A model generated the notes under the pieces. It did not search any database, was not told where the DNA came from, and was given only the letters and a program-made list of their open reading frames with translations. 64,000 nt of DNA, from positions 1,178,001-1,242,000 of the forward strand of contig NZ_CP075682.1 of NCBI RefSeq assembly GCF_018603435.1, given 5' to 3'. A program made the position numbers and the translations under genes. Below are positions 1 to 8,437 of the stretch, piece by piece (within the stretch, counting starts at the first letter, position 1; every line of letters begins with the position of its first letter). The stretch is from Chryseobacterium sp. ZHDP1. GTDB lineage: Bacteria > Bacteroidota > Bacteroidia > Flavobacteriales > Weeksellaceae.

Positions 1-180
1 GATACATTCTCCAGAACCCAGAAAACCAAATTTGTAGAAGGACTGAAAGCTGCCATCAATACTCAGAATCAGATGAAAAAACCAAACAGAGACGGTAATG
101 TGAGTTTTGATGAAACGTTGACGGTAAAAAAAGCAGATCTTTCCAATGCACGAAATTTAACTTTAATCAACAGTAAATAA
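1..180 (+). CDS. C-terminal end of an unidentified protein (cut by window edge)
   Basis: The first frame is open from base 1 to a TAA at 178-180 and gives 59 residues ending in LTLINSK. The start lies outside the window. The visible piece is polar and lysine/asparagine-rich, with no motif I recognise. It ends 21 bases before the dehydrogenase gene on the same strand, so the two may be co-transcribed. No function can be given from this fragment. Confidence 0.6.
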   Translation, partial: DTFSRTQKTKFVEGLKAAINTQNQMKKPNRDGNVSFDETLTVKKADLSNARNLTLINSK

Positions 181-201
181 TTAAAACTTAAATAAGGAAA
201 A

Positions 202-1095
202 ATGATCAAAAACATTGTAGTTATCGGAGCCGGAACCATGGGAAATGGTATTGCGCACACATTTGCACAAAGCGGTTTTAAAGTAAATCTTGTAGATGTA
301 TCTCAGGAAGCTTTAGACAGAGGTCTTAAAACCATTACCACGAATCTCGACAGAATAATTGCAAAGGGAAACCTTACCGAAGAACAAAAAGCGGAAACTT
401 TAGGGAACATCACCACATTTACAGCACTTCAGGATGCGGTAGGTTCTGCGGATCTTATTGTGGAAGCAGCAACGGAAAATCAGGAATTAAAGCTGAAGAT
501 TTTCGGACAGATGGATGAATTTGCTCCTGAAAACTGCATCTTGGCAACCAATACTTCCTCAATTTCGATCACAAAAATTGCGGCGGCTACCAAAAGAGCC
601 GATAAGGTAATTGGAATGCACTTTATGAATCCGGTTCCGATCATGAAACTGGTTGAAATCATTAAAGGCTACTCCACTTCCAAAGAGACGTTCGATGCGA
701 TCTATGAAATGAGCAAAACGTTAGGAAAAGTTCCTGTAGAGGTAAACGATTATTCGGGATTTGTTGCCAACAGAATTTTAATGCCGATGATTAATGAATC
801 TATCGAGACATTGTACAACGGTGTTGCAGGTGTTGAGGAAATCGATACGGTAATGAAACTGGGAATGGCGCATCCAATGGGACCGCTTCAGCTTGCCGAT
901 TTTATTGGTCTTGATGTTTGTTTAGCGATCTTAAACGTAATGTACGATGGCTTCAAAAATCCTAAATATGCTCCGAATCCATTGTTGGTAAATATGGTAA
1001 TGGCAGGAAAATTAGGCGTAAAATCTGGCGAAGGTTTCTATGATTACTCCGAAAGCAAAAAAGCAGAAAAAGTAGCGAAAATGTTTTCTAAATAA
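202..1095 (+). CDS. 3-hydroxybutyryl-CoA dehydrogenase
   Basis: This cytoplasmic 297-residue protein should oxidise 3-hydroxyacyl-CoA to 3-ketoacyl-CoA with NAD(P), in fatty acid, butyrate or phenylacetate-type metabolism. The N-terminal Rossmann motif GAGTMGNGIA sits at residues 8-17. The catalytic-histidine segment GMHFMNPVP is near residue 140, and the C-terminal dimerisation half includes GFVANRILMPMINE and GLDVCLAI. The length matches the single-domain family (about 280-300). The ATG at 202 follows an AGGAAAA purine stretch, which fixes the start. The exact pathway cannot be told from the neighbours, so no symbol is given. Confidence 0.93.
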   Translation: MIKNIVVIGAGTMGNGIAHTFAQSGFKVNLVDVSQEALDRGLKTITTNLDRIIAKGNLTEEQKAETLGNITTFTALQDAVGSADLIVEAATENQELKLKIFGQMDEFAPENCILATNTSSISITKIAAATKRADKVIGMHFMNPVPIMKLVEIIKGYSTSKETFDAIYEMSKTLGKVPVEVNDYSGFVANRILMPMINESIETLYNGVAGVEEIDTVMKLGMAHPMGPLQLADFIGLDVCLAILNVMYDGFKNPKYAPNPLLVNMVMAGKLGVKSGEGFYDYSESKKAEKVAKMFSK

Positions 1096-1196
1096 TAAAA
1101 AGTGAATTGTGAAGGGTAAATTGTGAATTTTCTGGAATTCAATTTTAATGTGATTAAGATTGACTGGCTTTGCAAAATTTACTAATTTCACGATCC

Positions 1197-2513
1197 ATGA
1201 AATTTAAAGAAAAAAATATTCAGATATCAATGGTCATCATTACTTTAGTGATGACCATTTTGCGTTTTCTGCTTAATGAAAAAGGACGTGTAAATCCGGA
1301 TTCCATCCGTTATATGAGATTTGCGCACGTTTTTCCGACGATCGATAATACCACGACGCCTTTAGGATATCCTTTAGCGATAAAATTTTTTACATTTTTC
1401 GGGTTTGATGAATTCTGGGGAAGTAAAATTGTAGGAATTTCTGCATTTTTCTTCATTCTTTTTTTCACATGGAAGAAGAAATTTTTCTTTAGAGAATCCA
1501 TTGTTTTATGTGCTTTATTCAGCTTCCTCTCCATTTTCTCCTACACCATGAGCGAACCGTTGATTTTGCCGTTCGTTATTTTATTTTTATATGTTTCCAC
1601 ATTAATTATTGAAGGAAAATTAGAAAAGAGAAAAGCCGTTTTTTATCTTTCACTAAGCCTGATTGCTTTGTATAACATAAGATACAGCGCTCTTTTCATC
1701 ATGGGCGGAACCGGACTTTTTGGATTAATTTTCTGGAAAAGAAAATATTCGGGAATATTTATTATTTCAGGACTTATCGGAGGAATTTTTGTGGTTTTGT
1801 ACAAATTTGTTTTCATTGATTACTTTAACGAAAACTATGTCAGTCAATTTCTGGAAATCGGTCTATATCCTACCTCTAAACTTCTTGTTGAATTGTTTCA
1901 GGGATTGTGTACCACTTTCAACCCTTTTATTCACATTGCAGATCCGGGAGGCGGAATGATCAATTATGCGATCTACGGAATCGGCTTTGTAAATATCCTG
2001 CTGATTGTTTTCCTTTTTATTAAATACAAACTTTCAGAAACAGAGTTCTTTTATATTTTTGTGAGTGTTTTCGGGATTATCTGTTCTTATTTTATTCAGT
2101 ATTTTTATTCTGTGAATGCGATTGATTACAGATTAATGGCTCCTTTCAGTCTTCCGGTCTGGCTGGTTTATTTCAGGAAATTATTCATGGTTTTTGAAGT
2201 TAAAACATACGCTTTAGGCTTTTTAAGTCTGCTTTCGGGAATGTTATTTACATGGCTTTCCAAAGGCAATTATCTTGAAAACAGAAAGGAAATGAAGCAG
2301 TTTCTGCAATCTGAAAAACTTGATGAAATACCTTTAAAATTCTATCTTGAAACCACGGAAGATCTTGATAAAATACAGGTTGCCGAACTGATGAGTACCA
2401 TCAATCCTAATATTACGCTAACTTTTAAACCGAAAGATACGCTTCAGAAAACAACGTTAACAAGGTATAAAGTTTTGCAAAAAATAAAGATTGACAAGAA
2501 CAAATACCAATAA
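1197..2513 (+). CDS. polytopic membrane protein, glycosyltransferase-like
   Basis: The 438-residue protein has about ten hydrophobic segments and a polar C-terminal tail of about 90 residues. An early loop carries NPDSIRYMRFAH. Many short hydrophobic helices with an acidic/aromatic first loop resemble GT-C type membrane glycosyltransferases that use lipid-linked sugars, but I see no decisive motif. A TTG in frame at 1170 could extend the protein by nine residues; I chose the ATG at 1197 because the extension adds nothing hydrophobic or conserved-looking. The gene stands alone between the dehydrogenase and a small acidic protein. Confidence 0.7.
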   Translation: MKFKEKNIQISMVIITLVMTILRFLLNEKGRVNPDSIRYMRFAHVFPTIDNTTTPLGYPLAIKFFTFFGFDEFWGSKIVGISAFFFILFFTWKKKFFFRESIVLCALFSFLSIFSYTMSEPLILPFVILFLYVSTLIIEGKLEKRKAVFYLSLSLIALYNIRYSALFIMGGTGLFGLIFWKRKYSGIFIISGLIGGIFVVLYKFVFIDYFNENYVSQFLEIGLYPTSKLLVELFQGLCTTFNPFIHIADPGGGMINYAIYGIGFVNILLIVFLFIKYKLSETEFFYIFVSVFGIICSYFIQYFYSVNAIDYRLMAPFSLPVWLVYFRKLFMVFEVKTYALGFLSLLSGMLFTWLSKGNYLENRKEMKQFLQSEKLDEIPLKFYLETTEDLDKIQVAELMSTINPNITLTFKPKDTLQKTTLTRYKVLQKIKIDKNKYQ

Positions 2514-2519
2514 TTTTAT

Positions 2520-2527
2520 TATCTTTG
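2520..2527 (+). promoter_or_regulatory. Bacteroidota -7 promoter element for the small acidic protein
   Basis: TATCTTTG matches the Bacteroidota sigma-A -7 consensus TAnnTTTG and ends 24 bases before the ATG at 2552. A TTG at 2491-2493 is 26 bases upstream, a little farther than the usual spacing, so only the -7 element is convincing. Confidence 0.55.
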
Positions 2528-2551
2528 ATTTAAAGTTAAAACATTAAAAAA

Positions 2552-2791
2552 ATGAAATTACCAAAGTTTTTATTAGCAGATAATTCGGAATTTCCAGAAG
2601 ATTTATTCGTGGTACACACAGAATATCCAAGATTTATCTTAAACGTTGAGGAAGAAGAAGTTGAGTGGCTGGATGATCTGGAAGGTGACGACGAAGAAAC
2701 AATGGCGGATGAGGCTACAAAAGTAGTGGAAGCTGCGTTTAAATGGTGTGATGAAGAGTTGGCTAAGTACGACGAAGAAGAGGAAGATTAA
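2552..2791 (+). CDS. small highly acidic conserved protein, function unknown
   Basis: The 79-residue protein begins MKLPKFLLADNSEFPEDLF and ends in an almost purely Asp/Glu stretch (EEEVEWLDDLEGDDEE and KYDEEEED). It has no signal peptide or membrane segment, so it should be cytoplasmic. I associate this kind of short acidic protein with Flavobacteriia but know no characterised function. It has its own -7 element and an intrinsic terminator 17 bases after the stop, so it is probably monocistronic. The charge would suit binding to a basic partner, but that is inference. Confidence 0.75.
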   Translation: MKLPKFLLADNSEFPEDLFVVHTEYPRFILNVEEEEVEWLDDLEGDDEETMADEATKVVEAAFKWCDEELAKYDEEEED

Positions 2792-2807
2792 TAACAATTT
2801 AAACATA

Positions 2808-2835
2808 AAAAAGGAACTCGATTGAGTTCCTTTTT
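2808..2835. terminator. bidirectional intrinsic terminator
   Basis: GGAACTC and GAGTTCC form a 7-bp stem around GATT, flanked by A and T tracts that extend it. It lies between convergent genes and has a U-run in both directions. Confidence 0.88.
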
Positions 2836-2838
2836 ATT

Positions 2839-3249
2839 TTATTCAGCTTTATTGAATTTTAAAAGTAAAAGATTGTCCTGATACAATTCCAGAACATTTC
2901 CGGTTACTACATATTTATTGGCTTTTCCTACCATATCCATAAAGTTTTTCTCCACGCTCATATTATCGCAAGCCATTCTTGTAGAACCTAAAGCTCCCGC
3001 AGAAAAATTACCCATTGCCGGATCCACTTTCGCTGTCCCGAAGTAATTATTACATCCTGCATTACCACTGATCTTTTCTCCTTCAATATTCAGAGTAGGA
3101 ATTTTTCCTTTCACATTATCAGCCAAAGCCCATTTTGTACCTGCAAGAGAAGGCTGCGCTTTTCCTACTTTGGAAGCAGAAGAGCTAGACATTGTTCCAC
3201 ACGAAACCAAAACTGCAGCAGTACATATACTTAAAAAAAGATTCTTCAT
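2839..3249 (-). CDS. META-domain (HslJ-like) lipoprotein
   Basis: The 136-residue protein starts with a lipoprotein signal peptide whose lipobox places Cys17 first (AVLVSCGTM). A META domain (DUF306) then fills residues 33-135. The family signatures are present: AGTKWALAD at the start, ISGNAGCNNYFGTA in the middle, STRMACDN and the final strand LLLLKFNKAE. In E. coli the related HslJ is linked to heat shock and novobiocin resistance; no molecular function is firmly established. The gene is monocistronic, with its own promoter and the shared terminator. Confidence 0.88.
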   Translation of the reverse strand: MKNLFLSICTAAVLVSCGTMSSSSASKVGKAQPSLAGTKWALADNVKGKIPTLNIEGEKISGNAGCNNYFGTAKVDPAMGNFSAGALGSTRMACDNMSVEKNFMDMVGKANKYVVTGNVLELYQDNLLLLKFNKAE

Positions 3250-3270
3250 TGTTTACTTTTTGATTTAAAC

Positions 3271-3278
3271 CAAATTTA
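3271..3278 (-). promoter_or_regulatory. -7 promoter element for the META-domain lipoprotein
   Basis: On the minus strand this reads TAAATTTG, a full match to TAnnTTTG, 21 bases before the start codon at 3249. No clear TTG is seen at the -33 position. Confidence 0.55.
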
Positions 3279-3682
3279 CGGAATTATTATTATTTAAACG
3301 GGTTTCGGAAGATTTTATTATTCTTTAACACTTCAGATAAAATTGTAATTGAATATGATTTATCCTGATTTAACCTGAGTTCGGAATAAGTATTAAACGC
3401 AAGGTTAAACAAAGAGATTCAATTATCAGGAATTCAGCTTTTAAGATATACAAAGGCGTAAAACTTATCAAAGTAATACCATTTTGTCTTTTTCAAATAA
3501 ACGAAGTGCCTTTGTTTAGCTTGTAAACTTTCAATAAGTAAAAAAAATCTTTTGTTTTTCTTTGCGATAAAATAATACAACGCTATAAATCAATTATTTA
3601 AATTTATTTCTTATCCCACACTGAGGTTAATTTAATAAAATATTAAATCTTTAAACTATTGGCAATTTCGGTTTTTGCCCAT
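3279..3682. other. AT-rich intergenic stretch without a gene
   Basis: About 400 bases between the META-lipoprotein promoter and the pheT terminator. I see no convincing open frame, RNA gene or strong palindrome. AACGCAAGG-type words recall degenerate sequence also present around 48.2 and 63.9 kb. Confidence 0.5.
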
Positions 3683-3708
3683 AAAAAAAACGGACAAATG
3701 TCCGTTTA
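3683..3708 (-). terminator. intrinsic terminator of pheT
   Basis: CGGACA and TGTCCG form the stem around a two-base loop. On the minus strand the stem is followed by a run of eight T. It lies 25 bases after the pheT stop. Confidence 0.88.
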
Positions 3709-3732
3709 TATTGTATTCGAAAGATAATTTTT

Positions 3733-6135
3733 TTACCCTCTTAATTCTGCACTGAATTCTTTCTGGAAAGATTTAATTAAGGAATCCATTACCGCAGTAA
3801 TTTCTTTCTCTTCAAGAGTTTTTTCCTCGTTTAAAAGTTCGAAACTCATTGCATAAGACTTCTTGCCTTCCGGAAGATTTTTCCCCTCGTAAACGTCAAA
3901 TAAATTAATATTTTTCAGGTACGGAGATTTATTTTTCTTTGCTGTCTGATAAAGATCTTCGTAATTCACGTTCTTATCGATCAGTAAAGCAAGGTCTCTT
4001 CTGATTTTATTGAATTTAGGAATATCTTTGAATTTCAATTGATTTTCAGAACGTAATTTCTGAGCAAATTCAAGTTCAATTTCGGCGTAGAAACATTCCT
4101 GCTCAATATCGAAATCTTTCAACATCTGAGTAGCCACTTTCCCGATTCTTACCAAAGCTTTTCCATCCACTTCATACGCCAAAGCATCAGAAAATCTTTC
4201 ATCAGACAAAGCCACTTCTTTATAATCAACTGCTAATCTTTCCAGCAAAACTTTTACATAAGCTTTCAGATTATAGAAGCTTGTCGCAGATTTCGGCTGC
4301 AACCAGTTTTCTGCAACATCTCTTCCGGAAACAAGGATAGCCAATTGCTTTCTTTCCTCGTATTGATCCCTCTTATGATAGATCTTTCCGAATTCGAAGA
4401 ATTTAATATCCTGATTTTTTCTGTTGATATTGTAAATTGCATTCTGCAAAAGCCCTTCCAGTAAAGACTTTCTCATAAATGCCAGATCGCTGCTTAAAGG
4501 ATTCAGTAATTTTACGGCATCCGTTTCATCTTTCAGCGAAGTCAATGAGTTGTTCATTACTTCATTGAAACCTAGTCCCTGTAATGTTCTTGCCCAGTTA
4601 TTTTCAAGCTCATCCTGATCCTGTGCAGCCAATTTTACCGGCGTAAACGAAATTTTCTGAGGAGCATCGATCTTATTGTATCCGTAAATTCTTAAAATCT
4701 CCTCGATAACGTCAATTTCTCTGGTAACATCTGCTCTGTAAGCAGGTACAGAAATTTCATAACCATTCTGAATTTCATTTAAAACCTGAATTTCAAGGGC
4801 TTTTAAAATTTCTTTTACTTTTTCCCTGTGAATTTTGGTTCCTAAAATCTGCTCGATTTTTGAAAATCTAATGATGACGTACTGATCTTCAATTTTCTTA
4901 GGATATTGTTCCAGCAATTCTCCCACAAGTTTTCCTTCAGTAAGTTCCTGAACTAATTTTATAGCGTGCGTAATTGCTGTTCTTGTAATATTAGGATCTA
5001 CTCCTCTCTCGAATCTGAAAGAAGCATCGGTATTCAATCCATGGAATTTTGCTCCTTTTCTCACCGCAACCGGATTGAAATAAGCACTTTCCAAAAAGAT
5101 GGTAGTTGTTTCAGCAGAAACCCCTGAATTAGCTCCTCCGAAAACTCCGGCAATACATATCGGTGTATCTTTTCCGTCTTTGATGATGATTTCAGAACCG
5201 TTCAAAGTTCTTTCAACGCCGTCTAAAGTCGTGAATTTTGTTCCTTCTTTTACTGTCCCTACTTTTACTTTTTTATCTGTAATTTTATCTGCATCAAAAG
5301 CATGAAGCGGCTGTCCGTAACCGTGAAGGATATAATTTGTAATATCTACAACATTGTTGATCGGGCTTAATCCGATGGCTTTCAGTCTGTCTTTCAGCCA
5401 AGCCGGAGAGTCTGCCACTTTTACATTTTCAATCACCGCTCCGATGTATCTCGGGCATAATTCTGCATCTTCCACTTCTAATGTAAAATCGTGAGAACCT
5501 TCGTTGTTCAGTGCAACAGAAGATACTTTTTCGAACTCCGATTTCTGCTTGTTTGTGGAAAGATAAGCGTGAAGATCTCTTGCAACACCGTAATGAGACA
5601 TTGCATCCGTTCTGTTCGGCGTTAAACCGATTTCCAGAACTTCATCGTTTGTTATTTCAAAATAATCTGCGAAATTTTTTCCGACTTCAAACTTTTCTTC
5701 ATCCAAAACCATAATTCCGCCATGATCGTCGCTAAGACCCAATTCGTCTTCTGCACAGATCATACCCTGAGAAACTTCTCCCCGGATTTTTGCTTCTTTG
5801 ATCTCGAAAAAGTTTCCGGTTTTATCATAGATTTTTGTTCCGACAACTGCTACGGGAACGGTTTGTCCGGCTTCCACATTAGGAGCTCCGCAAACGATGT
5901 TTAAAATCTTTCCGTTTCCTACTTCTACGGTTGTCTTTTTTAATTTGTCTGCATTCGGATGTTTCTCGCAGGTTAAAACTTTACCCACAACAATTCCTTC
6001 CAGGCTTCCTTTTATGCTTTCAAATTTTTCTATCCCTTCAACTTCAAGACCTATATCTGTAAGGAACTCACCGATTCTTTCAGTTTTCAGGTCCGTTTTG
6101 ATATAATCTTTAAGCCAGTTGTTTGATATTTTCAT
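3733..6135 (-). CDS. pheT: phenylalanine--tRNA ligase beta subunit
   Basis: The 800-residue protein is the beta chain of the alpha2-beta2 synthetase that charges tRNA-Phe. Domains in order are an N-terminal region, an OB-fold tRNA-binding domain at about 40-150 (HPNADKLKKTTVEVG, IVCGAPNV), B3/B4 editing modules at about 215-390 (GLNTDASFRFERG), a B5 domain at about 405-475, the catalytic-like core at about 490-690, and the anticodon-binding FDX-ACB domain at about 705-800 (FDVYEGKNLPEGKKSYAMS). The length is normal for the full bacterial form. pheS is not adjacent, as is common in Bacteroidota. It has its own terminator. Confidence 0.98.
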   Translation of the reverse strand: MKISNNWLKDYIKTDLKTERIGEFLTDIGLEVEGIEKFESIKGSLEGIVVGKVLTCEKHPNADKLKKTTVEVGNGKILNIVCGAPNVEAGQTVPVAVVGTKIYDKTGNFFEIKEAKIRGEVSQGMICAEDELGLSDDHGGIMVLDEEKFEVGKNFADYFEITNDEVLEIGLTPNRTDAMSHYGVARDLHAYLSTNKQKSEFEKVSSVALNNEGSHDFTLEVEDAELCPRYIGAVIENVKVADSPAWLKDRLKAIGLSPINNVVDITNYILHGYGQPLHAFDADKITDKKVKVGTVKEGTKFTTLDGVERTLNGSEIIIKDGKDTPICIAGVFGGANSGVSAETTTIFLESAYFNPVAVRKGAKFHGLNTDASFRFERGVDPNITRTAITHAIKLVQELTEGKLVGELLEQYPKKIEDQYVIIRFSKIEQILGTKIHREKVKEILKALEIQVLNEIQNGYEISVPAYRADVTREIDVIEEILRIYGYNKIDAPQKISFTPVKLAAQDQDELENNWARTLQGLGFNEVMNNSLTSLKDETDAVKLLNPLSSDLAFMRKSLLEGLLQNAIYNINRKNQDIKFFEFGKIYHKRDQYEERKQLAILVSGRDVAENWLQPKSATSFYNLKAYVKVLLERLAVDYKEVALSDERFSDALAYEVDGKALVRIGKVATQMLKDFDIEQECFYAEIELEFAQKLRSENQLKFKDIPKFNKIRRDLALLIDKNVNYEDLYQTAKKNKSPYLKNINLFDVYEGKNLPEGKKSYAMSFELLNEEKTLEEKEITAVMDSLIKSFQKEFSAELRG

Positions 6136-6556
6136 CTGATAATTTATTATTTTTCAAGGTTAAAAGAAACCCTGTTTATTTTGAAAATTTTACTTGAATT
6201 TTTCGCGTTACAAATATCGTGTTTTTTTAAGAAACAGAGAAATGTGAGAGAAACTTTAAGAGTTATTTAGCAGCTTTCTTTTTCCTGCCGGATTAGCAAG
6301 GCATTTTCATTGCGAAAAGCGAAACACCGCAGCAATCTGAAAACCTTATTTTTAACGCAAAAGATCGCTAAGAAAAGTATTGTTAAATTTCGAATATTTT
6401 TGTTCGCTAAGGTGTTCTACTCAGCAAGTAACAGCAGAATTTAAATCTGTCATTACTATTTCTGAAACTAAGCCTAGATTCCTATGGAATGACCAACTTT
6501 GCAGATATATTCTTACTTCTTCTCTTTGTTCTTTACAAAACGGCGGACTGCAATTT
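6136..6556. other. intergenic stretch upstream of pheT without a gene
   Basis: About 420 bases with no convincing frame. It contains ACGCAAAAGATCGCTAAG-like degenerate sequence near 6353 and should carry the pheT promoter, which I cannot place with confidence. Confidence 0.5.
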
Positions 6557-6669
6557 TAGCCCCGATTGCAGCTTTGTTTGAGCTCATTTACTTAGGAATC
6601 GGCTGCGGCAGCTTCGCTGCCGCAGCCGATTCCTAAGTAAATAGCGAGTGCGGAAAGCGGGAAATAGCT
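6557..6669 (+). repeat. structured interspersed repeat, copy A
   Basis: This copy begins TAGCCCCGATTGCAGC, continues to TGAGCTC, and then has a perfect 27-bp stem (6586-6612 with 6616-6642) closed by a TTC loop. It ends with AGCGAGTGCGGAAAGCGGG-AAATAGCT. The outer arms AGCCCCG (6558-6564) and CGGG plus GCT (6658-6661 and 6667-6669) can pair around an AAATA bulge. Two further copies lie at 19904 and 61874. It sits three bases beyond the dnaN terminator. I know no name for the family. Confidence 0.9.
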
Positions 6670-6672
6670 CCT

Positions 6673-6710
6673 AAAAAATAAGAGGTTCTGAAAAAATCAA
6701 AACCTCTTAT
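6673..6710 (-). terminator. intrinsic terminator of dnaN
   Basis: ATAAGAGGTT and AACCTCTTAT form a 10-bp stem with a 13-base loop. On the minus strand it is followed by a T-rich run. It lies 22 bases after the dnaN stop. Confidence 0.85.
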
Positions 6711-6731
6711 CCTATTTTATTTACGTCAAAA

Positions 6732-7862
6732 TTACAATCCGATGACCGGCATTGATAACATTAAAATACTTTCGTTTTCTTCAAGACCATCAAGAGGTTC
6801 GATAATTCCCGGTCTGTTTGGCTGAGACATTTTCATGGTGATATCGTCTGAACCAAGAATCGTTAACATTTCCGTTAAGAATTTAGAGCTGAAGCCGATG
6901 TTGATGTCTTCTCCGTTATAATCGCAAGGAATCTGCATATCTGCTTTGTTTGCATACTCCGTATCTTCTGCGTGAAGGTGAAGAATGTTTGCAGAAAGCT
7001 TAAATCTTACCTGATTTGTCGATTTATTAGACATGATGGAAGCTCTTTTAATCGCTCCTAATAAAAGATTTCTGTTGATGGTTAATACATTAGGGTTTTC
7101 TTTAGGAATTACCGCTGTATAATTCGGATATTTTCCGTCGATTAATCTACAGATCCAAACGTGTTTTCCAAAAGTGAATTTTGCCATGTTCTCGTTGAAT
7201 TCGATCGTTACGTCTTCATTGGAGCTCGCTAAAATATTTTTGAAAATGTTTAATGGCTTTTTAGGCATGATGAATTCCATAGGTTCGGCATTCATCAGAT
7301 CTTTTCTTTTATATACTACCAATCTGTGAGAATCTGTAGAAACGAAGTTGGTTTCATTTTCTCCAAACTGGAACAGTACTCCCGTCATTACCGGACGAAG
7401 AGAGTCGTTACTTGTTGCGAAAAGCGTATTGGTAAGGGCTTCAGATAAAACTCCTGCAGGCATGGTAACACTTTGTGCGGCATCAAATTCCGGCAATTCC
7501 GGATAATCGTCTGCGTTATCCAATGCTACGGCGAAGTTATCTTTTTCATCTAAAATCTCAAGCTGACTTCCTGTTCCTTCCGCATTGTCCTTCACAACCA
7601 ACGTAAGAGGCTGTTCTCCGTAAGTCTTGATGAAGTCCTGAAAAATCTTTGCAGGAACGGCAAATTTACCCGTATCATCAGACTTTGCCTCAAGAGAAGT
7701 TACAAGAGTCGTTTCGCCGTCAGATGCGGTAATGGTAACCTGAGTTCCGTCTAATTCAAAAAGATAGTTTTCTAAAATCGGTCTCGACTGAGAGCTTGAT
7801 ATTACGCCACTTACAGTTTGCAAAGCCTTCTGTAGTTCACCACTTGAAATAATAAATTTCAT
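6732..7862 (-). CDS. dnaN: DNA polymerase III sliding clamp (beta subunit)
   Basis: The 376-residue protein has the typical length and three-domain pattern of the ring-shaped processivity clamp. It begins MKFIISSGELQKALQTVSGVI, has the inter-domain segment TGVLFQFGENETNFVSTDSHRL around residue 165, and ends MLSMPVIGL, the usual clamp C-terminus. It tethers the replicative polymerase and repair proteins to DNA. It is not next to dnaA or recF here, as is often the case in Bacteroidota. A -7 element lies just upstream. Confidence 0.98.
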   Translation of the reverse strand: MKFIISSGELQKALQTVSGVISSSQSRPILENYLFELDGTQVTITASDGETTLVTSLEAKSDDTGKFAVPAKIFQDFIKTYGEQPLTLVVKDNAEGTGSQLEILDEKDNFAVALDNADDYPELPEFDAAQSVTMPAGVLSEALTNTLFATSNDSLRPVMTGVLFQFGENETNFVSTDSHRLVVYKRKDLMNAEPMEFIMPKKPLNIFKNILASSNEDVTIEFNENMAKFTFGKHVWICRLIDGKYPNYTAVIPKENPNVLTINRNLLLGAIKRASIMSNKSTNQVRFKLSANILHLHAEDTEYANKADMQIPCDYNGEDINIGFSSKFLTEMLTILGSDDITMKMSQPNRPGIIEPLDGLEENESILMLSMPVIGL

Positions 7863-7883
7863 AGATTTAAAAATAAATTTTTA

Positions 7884-7891
7884 CAAATATA
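7884..7891 (-). promoter_or_regulatory. -7 promoter element for dnaN
   Basis: The minus strand reads TATATTTG, matching TAnnTTTG, 21 bases before the dnaN start codon. No clear -33 TTG is visible. Confidence 0.5.
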
Positions 7892-8034
7892 ATAAATAGA
7901 AAACAGAATGAAAAGAATAATTCTGAGAGTTATTAACATCCATCAAAATAATTTTACAACTTCCCTGCTCTGCTTTTTGATGCCCGAAAACATCCTAAAG
8001 CACTAAAGATAAGGATTTTCTTTTAGCAATTGAC

Positions 8035-8042
8035 TATATTTG
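8035..8042 (+). promoter_or_regulatory. -7 promoter element for the diacylglycerol kinase gene
   Basis: TATATTTG matches TAnnTTTG and ends 16 bases before the ATG at 8059, implying a very short leader. No convincing -33 element is seen. Confidence 0.5.
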
Positions 8043-8058
8043 CAAATAAAGTTTTAAT

Positions 8059-8430
8059 ATGCGAAAACCTCCTATACATAAGAGTTTACGAAATGCTTTC
8101 CGGGGTGTTTTTCTCATGATGAAGCATGAAAGAAATTTTCAGCTTGAATTTGCCGCTTTCCTTGTTAATTTGTTTCTGATTTTTTACCTGAATCTTTCTT
8201 CTACAGATACTATTTTAATTTTAATGGTTTCCTTCGGCGTTTTAACGACTGAAATTCTGAATACTGCCATTGAGAAAATCTGCGATTTTGTTCAGCCTGA
8301 ATTTGATAAAAGAATTGGATTTATCAAAGATATTTCCGCCGGAGCCGTAGTTTTGATGGCTATTTTATCAGTTATCGTCGGAGTTATGGTTTACTGGAAA
8401 TATGTTTCAGGATTTCTTCAGCAGTTCTGA
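8059..8430 (+). CDS. diacylglycerol/undecaprenol kinase family membrane protein
   Basis: The 123-residue protein matches the small integral-membrane DgkA family in size and layout. An amphipathic N-terminus (SLRNAFRGVFLMMKHERNFQ) precedes three transmembrane segments. The active-site signature TEILNTAIEKICDF is followed by FIKDISAGAVVLMAI. Enzymes of this family phosphorylate diacylglycerol or, in many bacteria, undecaprenol using ATP at the inner membrane. The substrate cannot be decided from sequence, so no symbol is given. The gene is alone on its strand and convergent with the GDSL esterase. Confidence 0.9.
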   Translation: MRKPPIHKSLRNAFRGVFLMMKHERNFQLEFAAFLVNLFLIFYLNLSSTDTILILMVSFGVLTTEILNTAIEKICDFVQPEFDKRIGFIKDISAGAVVLMAILSVIVGVMVYWKYVSGFLQQF

Positions 8431-8437
8431 AGGTTGT

